A stretch of DNA of 64,000 bases from Methylocapsa sp. S129 (GTDB taxonomy: Bacteria; Pseudomonadota; Alphaproteobacteria; Rhizobiales; Beijerinckiaceae). Position numbers and translations under genes: made by a program. The notes beneath the pieces are model-generated. The model ran no database searches and was not told the DNA's origin. It was given only the letters and a program-made list of their open reading frames with translations. Below, piece after piece: positions 50,037 to 58,770 of the stretch (the stretch's first letter is position 1; each line of letters starts with the position of its first letter). The stretch is taken from positions 1-64,000 of the forward strand of contig NZ_LMUI01000016.1 of the NCBI RefSeq assembly GCF_009765995.1, read 5' to 3'.

Positions 50037-51602
50037 CTATTCCAGGTAAATATCCCAGAGTTGCAGGATGCCGGCATAGTCGGATTGCGCCTTCAGCTTC
50101 TTTGCATAACCGCTCAGGCGGCCAGAATCCGCGATCTTGATCATATGCGCGTCGCCCAGCACGATCTGCTGGATCTTCAGCCAGGCCGCGCGCCGCTTTT
50201 CGAGATCGGCTCCGGCGAAGAACTCCTTGTAAGCGGCGTCGAGCGCATCGTCGCCTTTGATGCTTGAAAATGCGTAGATCAGCGGCCGCCATGGCGAGGG
50301 CCCTAAAATATGTTCGGGGCCGAATAGCGTCGTCGACAGATTCCAGTCGCCGCTTCCCTGCTGCATATGGGCGGCGTTGGTCGTCCAGTCGACGACCTGC
50401 ACGTCGACGTTCATCCCGGCTTGCTTGAGTTGTTCGGCGACGACCAGCATGGTCGTGCGCATCCACTGGTAATTGCTATTGGTCTCGATGATGATTTTTT
50501 CGTTGTTATAACCGGCCTGCTTCAGCAGTTCTTTGGCTTTGTCGGCGCTCTTCACGTCGTACCAAGGCGTCGGCGCGGCATCGCCCAAATAGTAAGGCGT
50601 GCCGGGAAACGACATCCAGGGGTTGGGCTTGTTGATGCCGCCCGTCGCATCGATGATCTCGTTAATGTCGATCGCGGCGCCGATGGCCCGGCGGATCAGC
50701 ACGTTGGCGGTCGGCCCGTGCTGGGAATTGACGATGATGTAGCTGCCGCCGAGGGGAAACACCTCGCGAATGGCCAGCTCCGGGCGTTGTTCGACCTGTG
50801 CGCGCAACTCGGTCGGGATGGTCGACGCCAGTTGCACTTCGCCCGTCTGCAGCGCCGCGATGCGCGTCGTCGCCTCTGGAATGAAACGATAAAGCACGGA
50901 ATCGAGATAGGCGGTCTTTCGGCCGGCATAGCCGTCGCGCCCGGGCGAACTCATATCGGGCGCGTAGCCGTCGAAGCGCTTGATGACGAGATGGCTGTCC
51001 TTCACCCATTCGCCCAGCGAGAACGGGCCTGTTCCGATCACGTCAACGCTGCGCGCCGGCTTATCCTTTTGCGACGCTGGCAGGATCATGAAGGGAAAGA
51101 TCGGCCCCTTCATCGCATCCAGCAGAACGTAATTGGGGACCTTGAGATGGATGATGAGCGTATAGGGATCAGGGGCCTCGTATCGCTCGACATCCGCCAG
51201 CGCGCTCGCATTGGGACTGACGCGCTGATAGCGCTCAAGCGACGCCTGGACATCGGCCGAAGTGAGTTCGTCGCCATTGTGGAATTTGACGCCGCGCCGG
51301 AGCTCAAACGTATAGGCCTTCGAGTCGGCCGAAGGGGTCGCCTTGGCGGCGAGCATCGGTTTTGTCGCGTTCTGGCCATCGAGCGCAACCAGCCCCTCGA
51401 AGACGTTATGAATGACTTCCAGTTCGACCAGACTCGACGAAACATGCGGATCGAGCGTGCCCGGGCCGGAGACGGTTGCGTAAGCCAGGGCGCCGCCCTT
51501 CTTGGCTTGCGCGAGCGCCGATCCAGAGTTCATCGGTAGCCACGCCAGCGCGCCGATCGCCAACGCTCCTCGAGAGAAATCCCGTCGTCCTAAAGTGGCC
51601 AT
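50037..51602 (-). CDS. ABC transporter substrate-binding protein, family 5
   Basis: 521 residues. The N terminus MATLGRRDFSRGALAIGALA is a twin-arginine (Tat) signal, cleaved near SALAQA. The mature part has the DppA/OppA pattern: YATVSGPGTLDPHVSSSLVE, FELRRGVKFHNGDELTSADV and the LLKQAGYNNEKI motif near residue 380. It binds a peptide-like or other solute in the periplasm and delivers it to the next four products. Its promoter carries one of the four shared 13-bp elements, 75 bp upstream. Confidence 0.93.
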   Translation of the reverse strand: MATLGRRDFSRGALAIGALAWLPMNSGSALAQAKKGGALAYATVSGPGTLDPHVSSSLVELEVIHNVFEGLVALDGQNATKPMLAAKATPSADSKAYTFELRRGVKFHNGDELTSADVQASLERYQRVSPNASALADVERYEAPDPYTLIIHLKVPNYVLLDAMKGPIFPFMILPASQKDKPARSVDVIGTGPFSLGEWVKDSHLVIKRFDGYAPDMSSPGRDGYAGRKTAYLDSVLYRFIPEATTRIAALQTGEVQLASTIPTELRAQVEQRPELAIREVFPLGGSYIIVNSQHGPTANVLIRRAIGAAIDINEIIDATGGINKPNPWMSFPGTPYYLGDAAPTPWYDVKSADKAKELLKQAGYNNEKIIIETNSNYQWMRTTMLVVAEQLKQAGMNVDVQVVDWTTNAAHMQQGSGDWNLSTTLFGPEHILGPSPWRPLIYAFSSIKGDDALDAAYKEFFAGADLEKRRAAWLKIQQIVLGDAHMIKIADSGRLSGYAKKLKAQSDYAGILQLWDIYLE

Positions 51603-51676
51603 TTAGGTCCCCTCCGGCTTCAGCGTTTATGACGAGGGCGTTAGCGGCCTATTGCCCACGCCTGGCGTCCATAGAA

Positions 51677-51689
51677 GTATATCATATAT
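51677..51689. promoter_or_regulatory. AT-rich operator, copy 1
   Basis: GTATATCATATAT, 12 of 13 bases matching the ATATATCATATAT form. It is 75 bp upstream of the binding-protein gene that starts at 51602 on the minus strand. Inferred GntR-family site. Confidence 0.6.
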
Positions 51690-51713
51690 GAATACAAAAA
51701 TCGTGCCAGCAAC

Positions 51714-52940
51714 TTACGTCGCGCTCATGGCGTCGAAAGCGGCCTTGGTCGCTTCCAACGCAAAGTCGATATCCGCCGTAGTATGCGCCGTTGACAGAAA
51801 CATATTGTGGCGCGGATGCAGGTAGACGCCGCGCTTCAACGCCTCCAGCGTGAAACGCTCGCCTTTGGCGAAATCCGCGTCGTCGTCGAAGAGAAGCGTC
51901 GGCATCTGCGGCGGTCCGCTTTGGCGTATGCCGATTCCGGCGGCCTTAGCCTGCGCCGCGATGCCCTTGCGAAGACGCAACCCCATTTCGCGCATCTGGC
52001 GCGGTCCGTCGATGCTTTCAAGCACGTCGAGCGTCGCCACCGCGGCGGCCATCGACACGGCGCTGCACCAGAATGAGCCCGTGACGAATATGCGTGAGGC
52101 CGCATCGCGGAACCGGTCATTGCCCGTCACCGCCGCCAGGGCGTAGCCGTTGGCGATCGCCTTGCTCCAGGCGCTGAGGTCCGGCTGCACCCCGACCAGA
52201 TCCCAGCTTCCGCGCAAGGTGAGCCGAAAGCCGGCGCGGACGTCATCCAGGATTAGCGCCGCGCCCTTGGCGTCGCAGAGTTCGCGCGCGCGTTTTGCGA
52301 AGGCCGCGTCCGGCAGTTCCTGATCAAAACCATAGTCATGCCGGAACGCCGAAACGATCACGCCGGCAAGATCGTCGCCCGCGCTTGCGACCGCCGCTTC
52401 AAGGCTCGCAATGTCGTTGTAAGTGAACGTCAGCAGATGCGCGCGATCCTCCGCCGTCACGCCGAGCGGATGGGGCGAGCACCAGGGAACCGCGCCGTGA
52501 TAGGCGCCTCGCGCCGCCAATATCTTGCGGCGCCCGGTCGCGGCGCGCGCCAGGGTCACGCAGGTGGTCGTGGCGTCGGTTCCGTTCTTCGAGAACATCG
52601 CCCAGTCGGCGTGCGGGATGAGGTCGACAAGACGCTCGGCCAACTCCACCATACGCTCGGACGGCCCGTTGAGGCAGTCGCCTGCCGCCATTTGGCGCTG
52701 CACCGCCTCCGTTACCGCCGGATGTTTGTGGCCCAAGACGATCGGGCCCCAACTGCACATGAAGTCGACATAACGCCGGCCATCGACGTCCCAAAGATGG
52801 CATCCTTCGCCGCGTTCGAAAAATTGCGGATAGCCCGCCGGCAACCCCTCGCTGCGCATGTGGCCGAACATGCCGCCGGGAATGACGCGCCGTGCGCGCG
52901 CCCGAAGCTTCTGGTCTGGCGTCTCTGTATGGACATTCAT
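51714..52940 (-). CDS. Class III aminotransferase, glutamate-1-semialdehyde-mutase-like
   Basis: 408 residues, PLP-dependent fold-type I. The Schiff-base lysine is K260 in LSAWSKAIANGY, and the substrate/cofactor regions KNGTDATTTCVTLARAATGR and LILDDVRAGFRL are clear. VIPGGMFGHM and WDVDGRRYVDFMCSWGPIVLGH resemble HemL, but it is probably an amine/amino-acid aminotransferase or mutase of the island. A paralogue starts at 63649. An operator copy lies 33 bp upstream. Confidence 0.92.
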   Translation of the reverse strand: MNVHTETPDQKLRARARRVIPGGMFGHMRSEGLPAGYPQFFERGEGCHLWDVDGRRYVDFMCSWGPIVLGHKHPAVTEAVQRQMAAGDCLNGPSERMVELAERLVDLIPHADWAMFSKNGTDATTTCVTLARAATGRRKILAARGAYHGAVPWCSPHPLGVTAEDRAHLLTFTYNDIASLEAAVASAGDDLAGVIVSAFRHDYGFDQELPDAAFAKRARELCDAKGAALILDDVRAGFRLTLRGSWDLVGVQPDLSAWSKAIANGYALAAVTGNDRFRDAASRIFVTGSFWCSAVSMAAAVATLDVLESIDGPRQMREMGLRLRKGIAAQAKAAGIGIRQSGPPQMPTLLFDDDADFAKGERFTLEALKRGVYLHPRHNMFLSTAHTTADIDFALEATKAAFDAMSAT

Positions 52941-52972
52941 CGCGCAGCCCTTTTAGTTTTCCTCAGCTTACA

Positions 52973-52985
52973 ATATATGATATAT
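52973..52985. promoter_or_regulatory. AT-rich operator, copy 2
   Basis: ATATATGATATAT, the exact consensus, 33 bp upstream of the aminotransferase start and just beyond the end of the GntR-type gene (stop at 53022). Confidence 0.65.
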
Positions 52986-53021
52986 CCGTCAAGCCTGAGG
53001 ATTGGGCGACGCGCATGGCCC

Positions 53022-53789
53022 TCACCCCTGTGTCTCGCGCACCGCCGCCTTGCGCTTCTGTGGAGTGCGAAAGCTCAAATGCATGCCGCCATCGGGCGCA
53101 TCGACGAGCGCAACTTCGCCGGTTTCCATCTTGCCCATTAGCGCGACAAGGCCAGCGCCGCCTTCGATCATGTCGTCCTGAACCGCCTGGCGGGCGGCCG
53201 CGGGGTCGCGACGACGCAGCGCCTCGATCAGGGTGAGATGCTGATGCGCGCCGGGATAGGTCGGGGGCGCGTAGGGATAGAGGAATTTGAGCAACGGACC
53301 GTTGCGCAACCAAACGCTCTCCAGAATCGACACGAGATCGCTCATCTGCGAAGCGCGATAGATCAGAAAATGAAAGTGAAAATTGGTCAGCGTCGCGGCC
53401 TCGAAATCGCCACTCTTCTCCGCCGCGATCAATTCCCGATGCGTTTGCTCAAGCCGCACGAGATCGCTCGACGTTATCAATGGGGTCGCTTTCTCGGTGG
53501 CGAGGCCTTCCAGCAGCAAGCGCACCTCGCGCAGCTCTTTGTAGCGGGACAGCGAGAGATTGGCGACGGTGATCGCCTGGCTGGACCGGATCTCCAGCCC
53601 TCCTTCGCGAACGAGCTGCATGATCGCTTCGCGAACCGGGGTCTGGCTGACGCCCATCGCCAAAGCCATCTCGCCGATCCGCAGCCGTTGCCCCGGCCAG
53701 AAGCGTCCAGCCATCAAAGCTTCCCGGAGCTGGGTGTAGACGCGCGACGTGAAATTTTCGCGATTGCTGACTTTCAGTCCGCCCAGCAT
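53022..53789 (-). CDS. GntR-family regulator, FCD (FadR-like) subgroup
   Basis: 255 residues. The N-terminal winged helix (LREALMAGRFWPGQRLRIGEMALAMGVSQTPVREAIMQLV) and a C-terminal helical FCD domain with His ligands (FHFHFLIYRAS; PGAHQHLTLIEALRRRDP) define the subgroup, which usually binds a small carboxylate or metabolite and represses catabolic genes. It lies inside the amide island, 6 bp after the penicillin-acylase gene on the same strand, and is the obvious candidate to bind the four ATATAT(S)ATATAT elements. Confidence 0.92.
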   Translation of the reverse strand: MLGGLKVSNRENFTSRVYTQLREALMAGRFWPGQRLRIGEMALAMGVSQTPVREAIMQLVREGGLEIRSSQAITVANLSLSRYKELREVRLLLEGLATEKATPLITSSDLVRLEQTHRELIAAEKSGDFEAATLTNFHFHFLIYRASQMSDLVSILESVWLRNGPLLKFLYPYAPPTYPGAHQHLTLIEALRRRDPAAARQAVQDDMIEGGAGLVALMGKMETGEVALVDAPDGGMHLSFRTPQKRKAAVRETQG

Positions 53790-53795
53790 CGATAT

Positions 53796-56117
53796 CTATC
53801 CCTGTGCAAGCGCCTCTTCAGGCCCCGAGGCATACACGCCCCCATCCCCGAAGAACAGACGCTGACGCGAGGACGCATCCGTCGCAATCTTCGCCCAATC
53901 GTAAAGCATGGGAACCATCTCGCCGGCGGCCCAGGTCGCGTTCTGGTTCATATGCGAGGAATTGCCCGGTTCGCCAGAGGCGCCGTGAAAGACGATCCAG
54001 CGGCAATTCTCCCAAGCGCCGACATCGAAGACATAGCGGGACAATGAGCCATATACCGCCCGAGAGCCAATGCTTCCGGCGCACCCCGTGGCGAAAACCG
54101 TATCATTGTCGCCGCCGACGGGCGCTGAGACCCGATCGAGCCTGGCCGCTTCGTCAGGAAAGGTACCGGATAGCGGATGAACGAGACGCGGCAAATGCGC
54201 GACGCCCCAATCCTCCAGCGGCGTCGCGGCGGCTTGCGCGAGCGCCAATTGCAAGAGCTCTTCCCATGACGCCCCGCCGAGCAGCGAACGATCGTCGTTG
54301 CGCAAAAGCCCTGGAACCGCCCACCACAATTGATTCTCGGCGTTCGTGCCCGGGGGCACCTGGGCATAGGGGCTCTCCATCGCGGCGCGTAGGCCGCTGC
54401 GGTCGGCGACCAGCTTCGTCAACGCCAGGCGCACGGCATTGTAAGCGGTCGCGCCTTTCGAGGCCGCCGTCATAAGCCCATCCCAATCCAGAATGGCGCG
54501 ATGCAAAGCCGCAGCGGCCGGTTCGCTCACCGTCACCGCGCGAAGACGCTCGCGCATTTCCTGACCCGGAATCGTCTCGAGATCGCGGTGGATCGCCGCC
54601 ATGTCGTCGACCGAAGCGGACGCCTGCGCCGCCAGGCGCCGCCAAATGCGCCGTGCGCGGTGGGGCGGCATCGCATCGGTGCAGAGATAATCGTCGCCCT
54701 CGGCGGCGACGCGGTTGTTCGCGGTGACGATTGCGCCGCCAGGCGGATTGATGGCGGTCGGCATGCGGCTCCAATCAATAATTCCGTCCCATTCGTGCTC
54801 TCCAGTCCAGCCGGGGACTGGCAGCCATCCGTTCGAACGGGGCCGCCGCGGCACCTTGGCGCGGACGCGATAGCCGATCTTGCCGGCCGAGTCCCCTGTG
54901 ACGAGATTATGGTCGATCAAACCCCATTCGCGCGTCGCCTCGTAGAGCGTTTCGACCGTCTTCGCCCGCAACATCGGAATCAGGCAATCGAAGGACCGGT
55001 CGGTCTCCGCAAACTGCATCGAACGGAGCGCCAGCGCCGAGCCCTTGCTCGGATCGCCGGCGATGATCGGGCCATGCCGCGTCTCCACAACCTCGACCCC
55101 GACATCGGTTTCGCCTTTGACGGCGATGTGTTCGCGACGCCGTTGAACCGGCTCCCATTGACCCTTGAACAGGCACGTCTGCGCATCGTCGGAAAAGCGC
55201 TCGACATAGAGGTCGTGAATATCCACGAAAGCGTGGGTGACGCACCAGGCGACTGACCCGTTATGGGCGAAATGGGGGAAACCTGGCACGCCGGGAACGG
55301 TCAGGCCGATCGCATCGAATTCGTCGCAGGCCAGATGGATCTGCGCGTACATATTGGGCATTTCCAACACGCGATGCGGGTCGCCGGCGAGCAGCGGACG
55401 CCCCGTCGCGGTGCGGTCGGGGCTTAACGCCCAGTTGTTGCTGCCGCCGCCGGTGACATCGGGGGCCGCGATATCGAGCAAGGCTTCAATTCCCGGACGC
55501 AGATCTTCGAGCGCCGCGCGATAGGGCCCTGTCTCAAGGCCTGGAGGTAGGCACAGAAGTTCGTTTCCCCCGTCTTCGAAGCGCAGCTTGGCGATTCCCT
55601 CCGCCCCGACGATTGGCAAAGAGGAGGCGCGCCACAGCTTCCACCAGACCGAACCCATCAGAAATCCGATTTGCCTCATCACCGCGATCGAGTGCCAGGG
55701 AAGCCACGCGATCGGCTCGACGTTGAGCAACCGATATTCGACGGGACGATAGCCGGTTGCGATGAAGCCGTTGACGCCGCGCGCGTAGGATTCCAGCATC
55801 GCGCGGGCTTCCGCTCCCAGAGCGGCGAAATCTCGTTGCGAGGCGCCGGCGGTGTTCACCTGCCGCGCCAGGATATCGCCGCTAACCGCCACTTTGCCGA
55901 CCCATTCGGCATAATGTCCGGTGCCCCGGCGAAGCAACGCCTCCATCTGCCAAAGCCTGTCCCGCGCATGGACAAAGCCGAGCGCCGCGAAGGCGTCCGA
56001 TCGGGAGCGCGCTTTGATGTGCGGGATGCCCCAGGCGTCGCGCCATATATCGGCGCCCGGCGATTCGCCCGTTTCGTTGCGAAAATTGGGCGTTGCGGAC
56101 GCTGCCTTTGCAGTCAT
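53796..56117 (-). CDS. Penicillin-acylase-family Ntn hydrolase lacking a signal peptide
   Basis: 773 residues from ATG 56117 (AAGGAA eight bases before it); a TTG 12 codons earlier is possible. The N terminus (MTAKAASATPNFRNETGE) is hydrophilic, so unlike classic periplasmic acylases it should stay in the cytoplasm. The self-cleavage/nucleophile Ser226 is in TGGGSNNWALSP, the alpha chain starts with IWRDAWGIPHIKA, and the beta chain has VPGVPGFPHFAHNGSVAWCVTHAF. It hydrolyses an amide of a carboxylic acid. Neighbours are the dimethylformamidase-like genes and the GntR gene. Confidence 0.92.
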   Translation of the reverse strand: MTAKAASATPNFRNETGESPGADIWRDAWGIPHIKARSRSDAFAALGFVHARDRLWQMEALLRRGTGHYAEWVGKVAVSGDILARQVNTAGASQRDFAALGAEARAMLESYARGVNGFIATGYRPVEYRLLNVEPIAWLPWHSIAVMRQIGFLMGSVWWKLWRASSLPIVGAEGIAKLRFEDGGNELLCLPPGLETGPYRAALEDLRPGIEALLDIAAPDVTGGGSNNWALSPDRTATGRPLLAGDPHRVLEMPNMYAQIHLACDEFDAIGLTVPGVPGFPHFAHNGSVAWCVTHAFVDIHDLYVERFSDDAQTCLFKGQWEPVQRRREHIAVKGETDVGVEVVETRHGPIIAGDPSKGSALALRSMQFAETDRSFDCLIPMLRAKTVETLYEATREWGLIDHNLVTGDSAGKIGYRVRAKVPRRPRSNGWLPVPGWTGEHEWDGIIDWSRMPTAINPPGGAIVTANNRVAAEGDDYLCTDAMPPHRARRIWRRLAAQASASVDDMAAIHRDLETIPGQEMRERLRAVTVSEPAAAALHRAILDWDGLMTAASKGATAYNAVRLALTKLVADRSGLRAAMESPYAQVPPGTNAENQLWWAVPGLLRNDDRSLLGGASWEELLQLALAQAAATPLEDWGVAHLPRLVHPLSGTFPDEAARLDRVSAPVGGDNDTVFATGCAGSIGSRAVYGSLSRYVFDVGAWENCRWIVFHGASGEPGNSSHMNQNATWAAGEMVPMLYDWAKIATDASSRQRLFFGDGGVYASGPEEALAQG

Positions 56118-56167
56118 GAAAGTCGTTCCTTGCCAAGCGCGGTTTTCGTTCAAGAATAGATGTTTGT

Positions 56168-58408
56168 TCAGAGAGGCGTGCTGTCCAGAAAGCGCCTGAG
56201 AACATTGCCCGTCACCTGACTGACGTTGTTCCGATAGCCTGCATGCGAAAGAGCGCAGACCCAGGCGATGGAGCCAGTCGAAAAGACAGCGCCGCCGTTG
56301 GCCGTAGGGAAGAAAGCGAGGTCAGCCCTCACTTGCGCATTTTGGTCGCCCATGATGCCGCGATGCAGCGTGCGCAGTTCTTCAGGGGTCGGCGTTCCGC
56401 CGTAACCGAGGCGGTCGGCCGTCGCCAGCCATACCAGGCCGGGCGGCGAGCCCAGCGTTGGTTCGACGCGATCGATTTCGATGCCAGCCGCGCCATTGCC
56501 GCGCAGGCCGAAATCGCCCAGCGGCGCGTCGAGATCGACGCCCTCTGTCAGCCACGCTACAGAGGGGTCGCGAGCGCCGTCGAGCCAGCGGTAGAAAGAG
56601 GATTCTGTGAATACCTGTCCATCGAAACCGACGCCGAGCAGGCGCTGAGGCGGGCGTCCGTTGCTCCGCCACGTACAGGACGGTTCTCCGGTAAAAGCAA
56701 GCGCGGTTTCTCCCGCTTCTCCCTCCCAGGTGCGCAATCCGCTCATGCCGCGTCGCATCTCGATCGTATGCGGCAGCGTCGGATGATAGGCGATGCGCCA
56801 ATAGAATCCATTGCCGCCAAGATACATGTGGCGACCGCCGCCTTGCTGATAAGCGTCGAAAGCGTCCCATATTTCCCGACTGATATATTCGGGATGCGAG
56901 CCTGTGATGACGCAGGCGTAGGGCGCCAGCGTCTGGACGCCATGGCGATGGATATCGTCGTCGGTAATGATATCGTAGGACTGCCCCAATTCCTCGAGCC
57001 AATCGAGCAAATGCGTGTCGTTTCCATAGTTGAAAACATTGCCGCGCGGCCGCGTATTAAGGATGGGGCGACGGGCCGTGCTGATGCTCCAGCCGCTTCC
57101 GTCGTTGTGGGTGTCGTAGGTGGAGAGGCCGAGCTCGCGATGCTCCTGGAGGTAGAGATCGTCGTGCGATAGCGTGAGCAGCCCCTCCAGCATGGCTTCG
57201 GCATGCACCTGGTCAAGACGAAGCGCGCTATTGGCGTAAGCTAGGAAAGTGCCCGTGCTAGCGACGAAGGCGAGCCGCGACTGAGGCTTGCCGAGTTCCG
57301 CGCGCACAAAGAACGCGACAAAGCTTTCCACCGGGTCGGCGTTCCCCTGCCTGGCTCGCAACCGCAGCGCATAGAAGCCGCTGCGCCAAGCGCTTGGCGT
57401 CGTCAGATGAAGCGTGGGGGCCCAACCAGCGTCCGCCATGTCGTCGCTATGGAAATGGATGGCTCCATATTGCGATGGCGCTTCGGTCCAGCGTTCGCTG
57501 CTTCCATTCCAATTGACCCCCGTCATCGCGCGCGTCGGCATCTGGCGCAACACGCCGTGCAGTCGATGCGCCGAGAGATCGCGCACCTGATCGGTCGGGA
57601 TATCCTGAGAGAAGTCCCAGGCGGCGATCAGAAGAGGATCGGCGGCAGCGGGCGTGGCGGCTTCGCAAAGGCGATGCAGCCCATCGATCGATAGCGCGGC
57701 GGCGTAGACGCGCGGGCGATCGATCTTTCCGTCGTAGAAGGCTTCGCAAAGGGCCGCGTCGCCAGCGTCTTTGGCGCGGGCGGCGATGACGAGCGGAGTA
57801 TCCATGGGCCAGGAAAGCGATGTCGGCCCTTCGCCCTCGACGACAACGCTGCGGTCGCGTCCGGCTTGTGGGTCGAGGCTGCGGACCATCACGCTGATGC
57901 GTCCGGTAGCGGGATCGTAGGCGCCGCCGGCCAGCACCCATTCCCGGGTCAATAGAGGAAGCCGCGACGCGACGCGCCAGGACTGGCCCTTGGCGGCCAG
58001 CACAAACTCAAGACAACCATCGGCGTCGAGGCCAAGCCGCCAGCCGGCCTTGATATCTTCCCGCCAGCGCGACAGGATCGTCTGCGGACGGGCGCCGGGC
58101 AAGGTCGGCCAGAGAAAAGCGCCGACGGTGAACGCGCCAAGCTTCGCCAGCGTCGGCGAATCTGGAATGATGGCGCAAGAACCGGGATAAATGGGCTGAT
58201 TGGCGAGGGCGACCGGTCCGTTGATCGCGCAGTCGAGTTCCGTCAGCTTCAGACCCGGTCCGTTCGGATCCGGGTCTGCGCATCGCACGCGCACCAGCGT
58301 CGCCTCGGCGCCGTCTAGCGTTTTGCTCGACAGGTGGAAAGCGATCGGCTCGCCGGGCGAGACGATCAGCGGCCATGCATAGCCCAGAACGGCCGTTGTA
58401 TCGGTCAT
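56168..58408 (-). CDS. dmfA2: N,N-dimethylformamidase-like large (beta) subunit
   Basis: 746 residues from ATG 58408 (ATGA overlap with the small subunit gene). The characterised enzyme hydrolyses dimethylformamide to formate and dimethylamine with a mononuclear iron held by two Tyr and one Glu. Matching residues are Y391 (FLAYANSALR), Y431 (LSTYDTHNDGSGW) and E507 with H505 (TGSHPEYIS); N533 (GGNGFYWR) and E644 (AGIEIDRV) match further catalytic residues in spacing. A LamG-like sandwich lies at about 85-260. The family holds uncharacterised relatives, so DMF itself is not assured. Confidence 0.85.
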   Translation of the reverse strand: MTDTTAVLGYAWPLIVSPGEPIAFHLSSKTLDGAEATLVRVRCADPDPNGPGLKLTELDCAINGPVALANQPIYPGSCAIIPDSPTLAKLGAFTVGAFLWPTLPGARPQTILSRWREDIKAGWRLGLDADGCLEFVLAAKGQSWRVASRLPLLTREWVLAGGAYDPATGRISVMVRSLDPQAGRDRSVVVEGEGPTSLSWPMDTPLVIAARAKDAGDAALCEAFYDGKIDRPRVYAAALSIDGLHRLCEAATPAAADPLLIAAWDFSQDIPTDQVRDLSAHRLHGVLRQMPTRAMTGVNWNGSSERWTEAPSQYGAIHFHSDDMADAGWAPTLHLTTPSAWRSGFYALRLRARQGNADPVESFVAFFVRAELGKPQSRLAFVASTGTFLAYANSALRLDQVHAEAMLEGLLTLSHDDLYLQEHRELGLSTYDTHNDGSGWSISTARRPILNTRPRGNVFNYGNDTHLLDWLEELGQSYDIITDDDIHRHGVQTLAPYACVITGSHPEYISREIWDAFDAYQQGGGRHMYLGGNGFYWRIAYHPTLPHTIEMRRGMSGLRTWEGEAGETALAFTGEPSCTWRSNGRPPQRLLGVGFDGQVFTESSFYRWLDGARDPSVAWLTEGVDLDAPLGDFGLRGNGAAGIEIDRVEPTLGSPPGLVWLATADRLGYGGTPTPEELRTLHRGIMGDQNAQVRADLAFFPTANGGAVFSTGSIAWVCALSHAGYRNNVSQVTGNVLRRFLDSTPL

Positions 58409-58764
58409 GCCATTGGTTCCTTGAACGATGGGGGCAGGGAGGTCCCGGTCAGCGCCTCCCAACGCCGCTTGAATACTTCCCACTCCGCTTCGGCGATGGA
58501 GGTGAAGACCTGGTTGGACAGAATCTCGATCGGCTTGCCGCGCATCCGCGGCAAGCGGCCAAGCGCCCATCGTCGTCCGGGCTCCTTCACGACGAGCACG
58601 TAGCGGCCGCTCGCCTCGGAATCGCCGGACCAGCGCATGCGATGCAGGAGCTTTTGCAGCTCATCCCCATGGGGGCCGCGTGGCTTACGGCGGAATTCCT
58701 CGACGAGATCGAGGCGGCTCGCATCGATCGGCCAATGAGCGGCCGCCGTATAATTGACCAACAT
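58405..58764 (-). CDS. dmfA1: N,N-dimethylformamidase-like small (alpha) subunit
   Basis: 119 residues. The known DMFase has a small subunit of about 15 kDa next to the large one. The order small-large, the four-base overlap with the large-subunit gene and the sequence (ELQKLLHRMRWSGDSE; GRYVLVVKEPGRRWALGRLP) support this. It contains no metal site. It begins 6 bp after the ABC binding-protein gene. Confidence 0.8.
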   Translation of the reverse strand: MLVNYTAAAHWPIDASRLDLVEEFRRKPRGPHGDELQKLLHRMRWSGDSEASGRYVLVVKEPGRRWALGRLPRMRGKPIEILSNQVFTSIAEAEWEVFKRRWEALTGTSLPPSFKEPMA

Positions 58765-58770
58765 GGTCGG

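Noticed and set aside
51714-52940. HemL (tetrapyrrole synthesis)
   Set aside because: Alphaproteobacteria normally make aminolevulinate by the Shemin route, and the gene lies in an amide-catabolic context with a paralogue.
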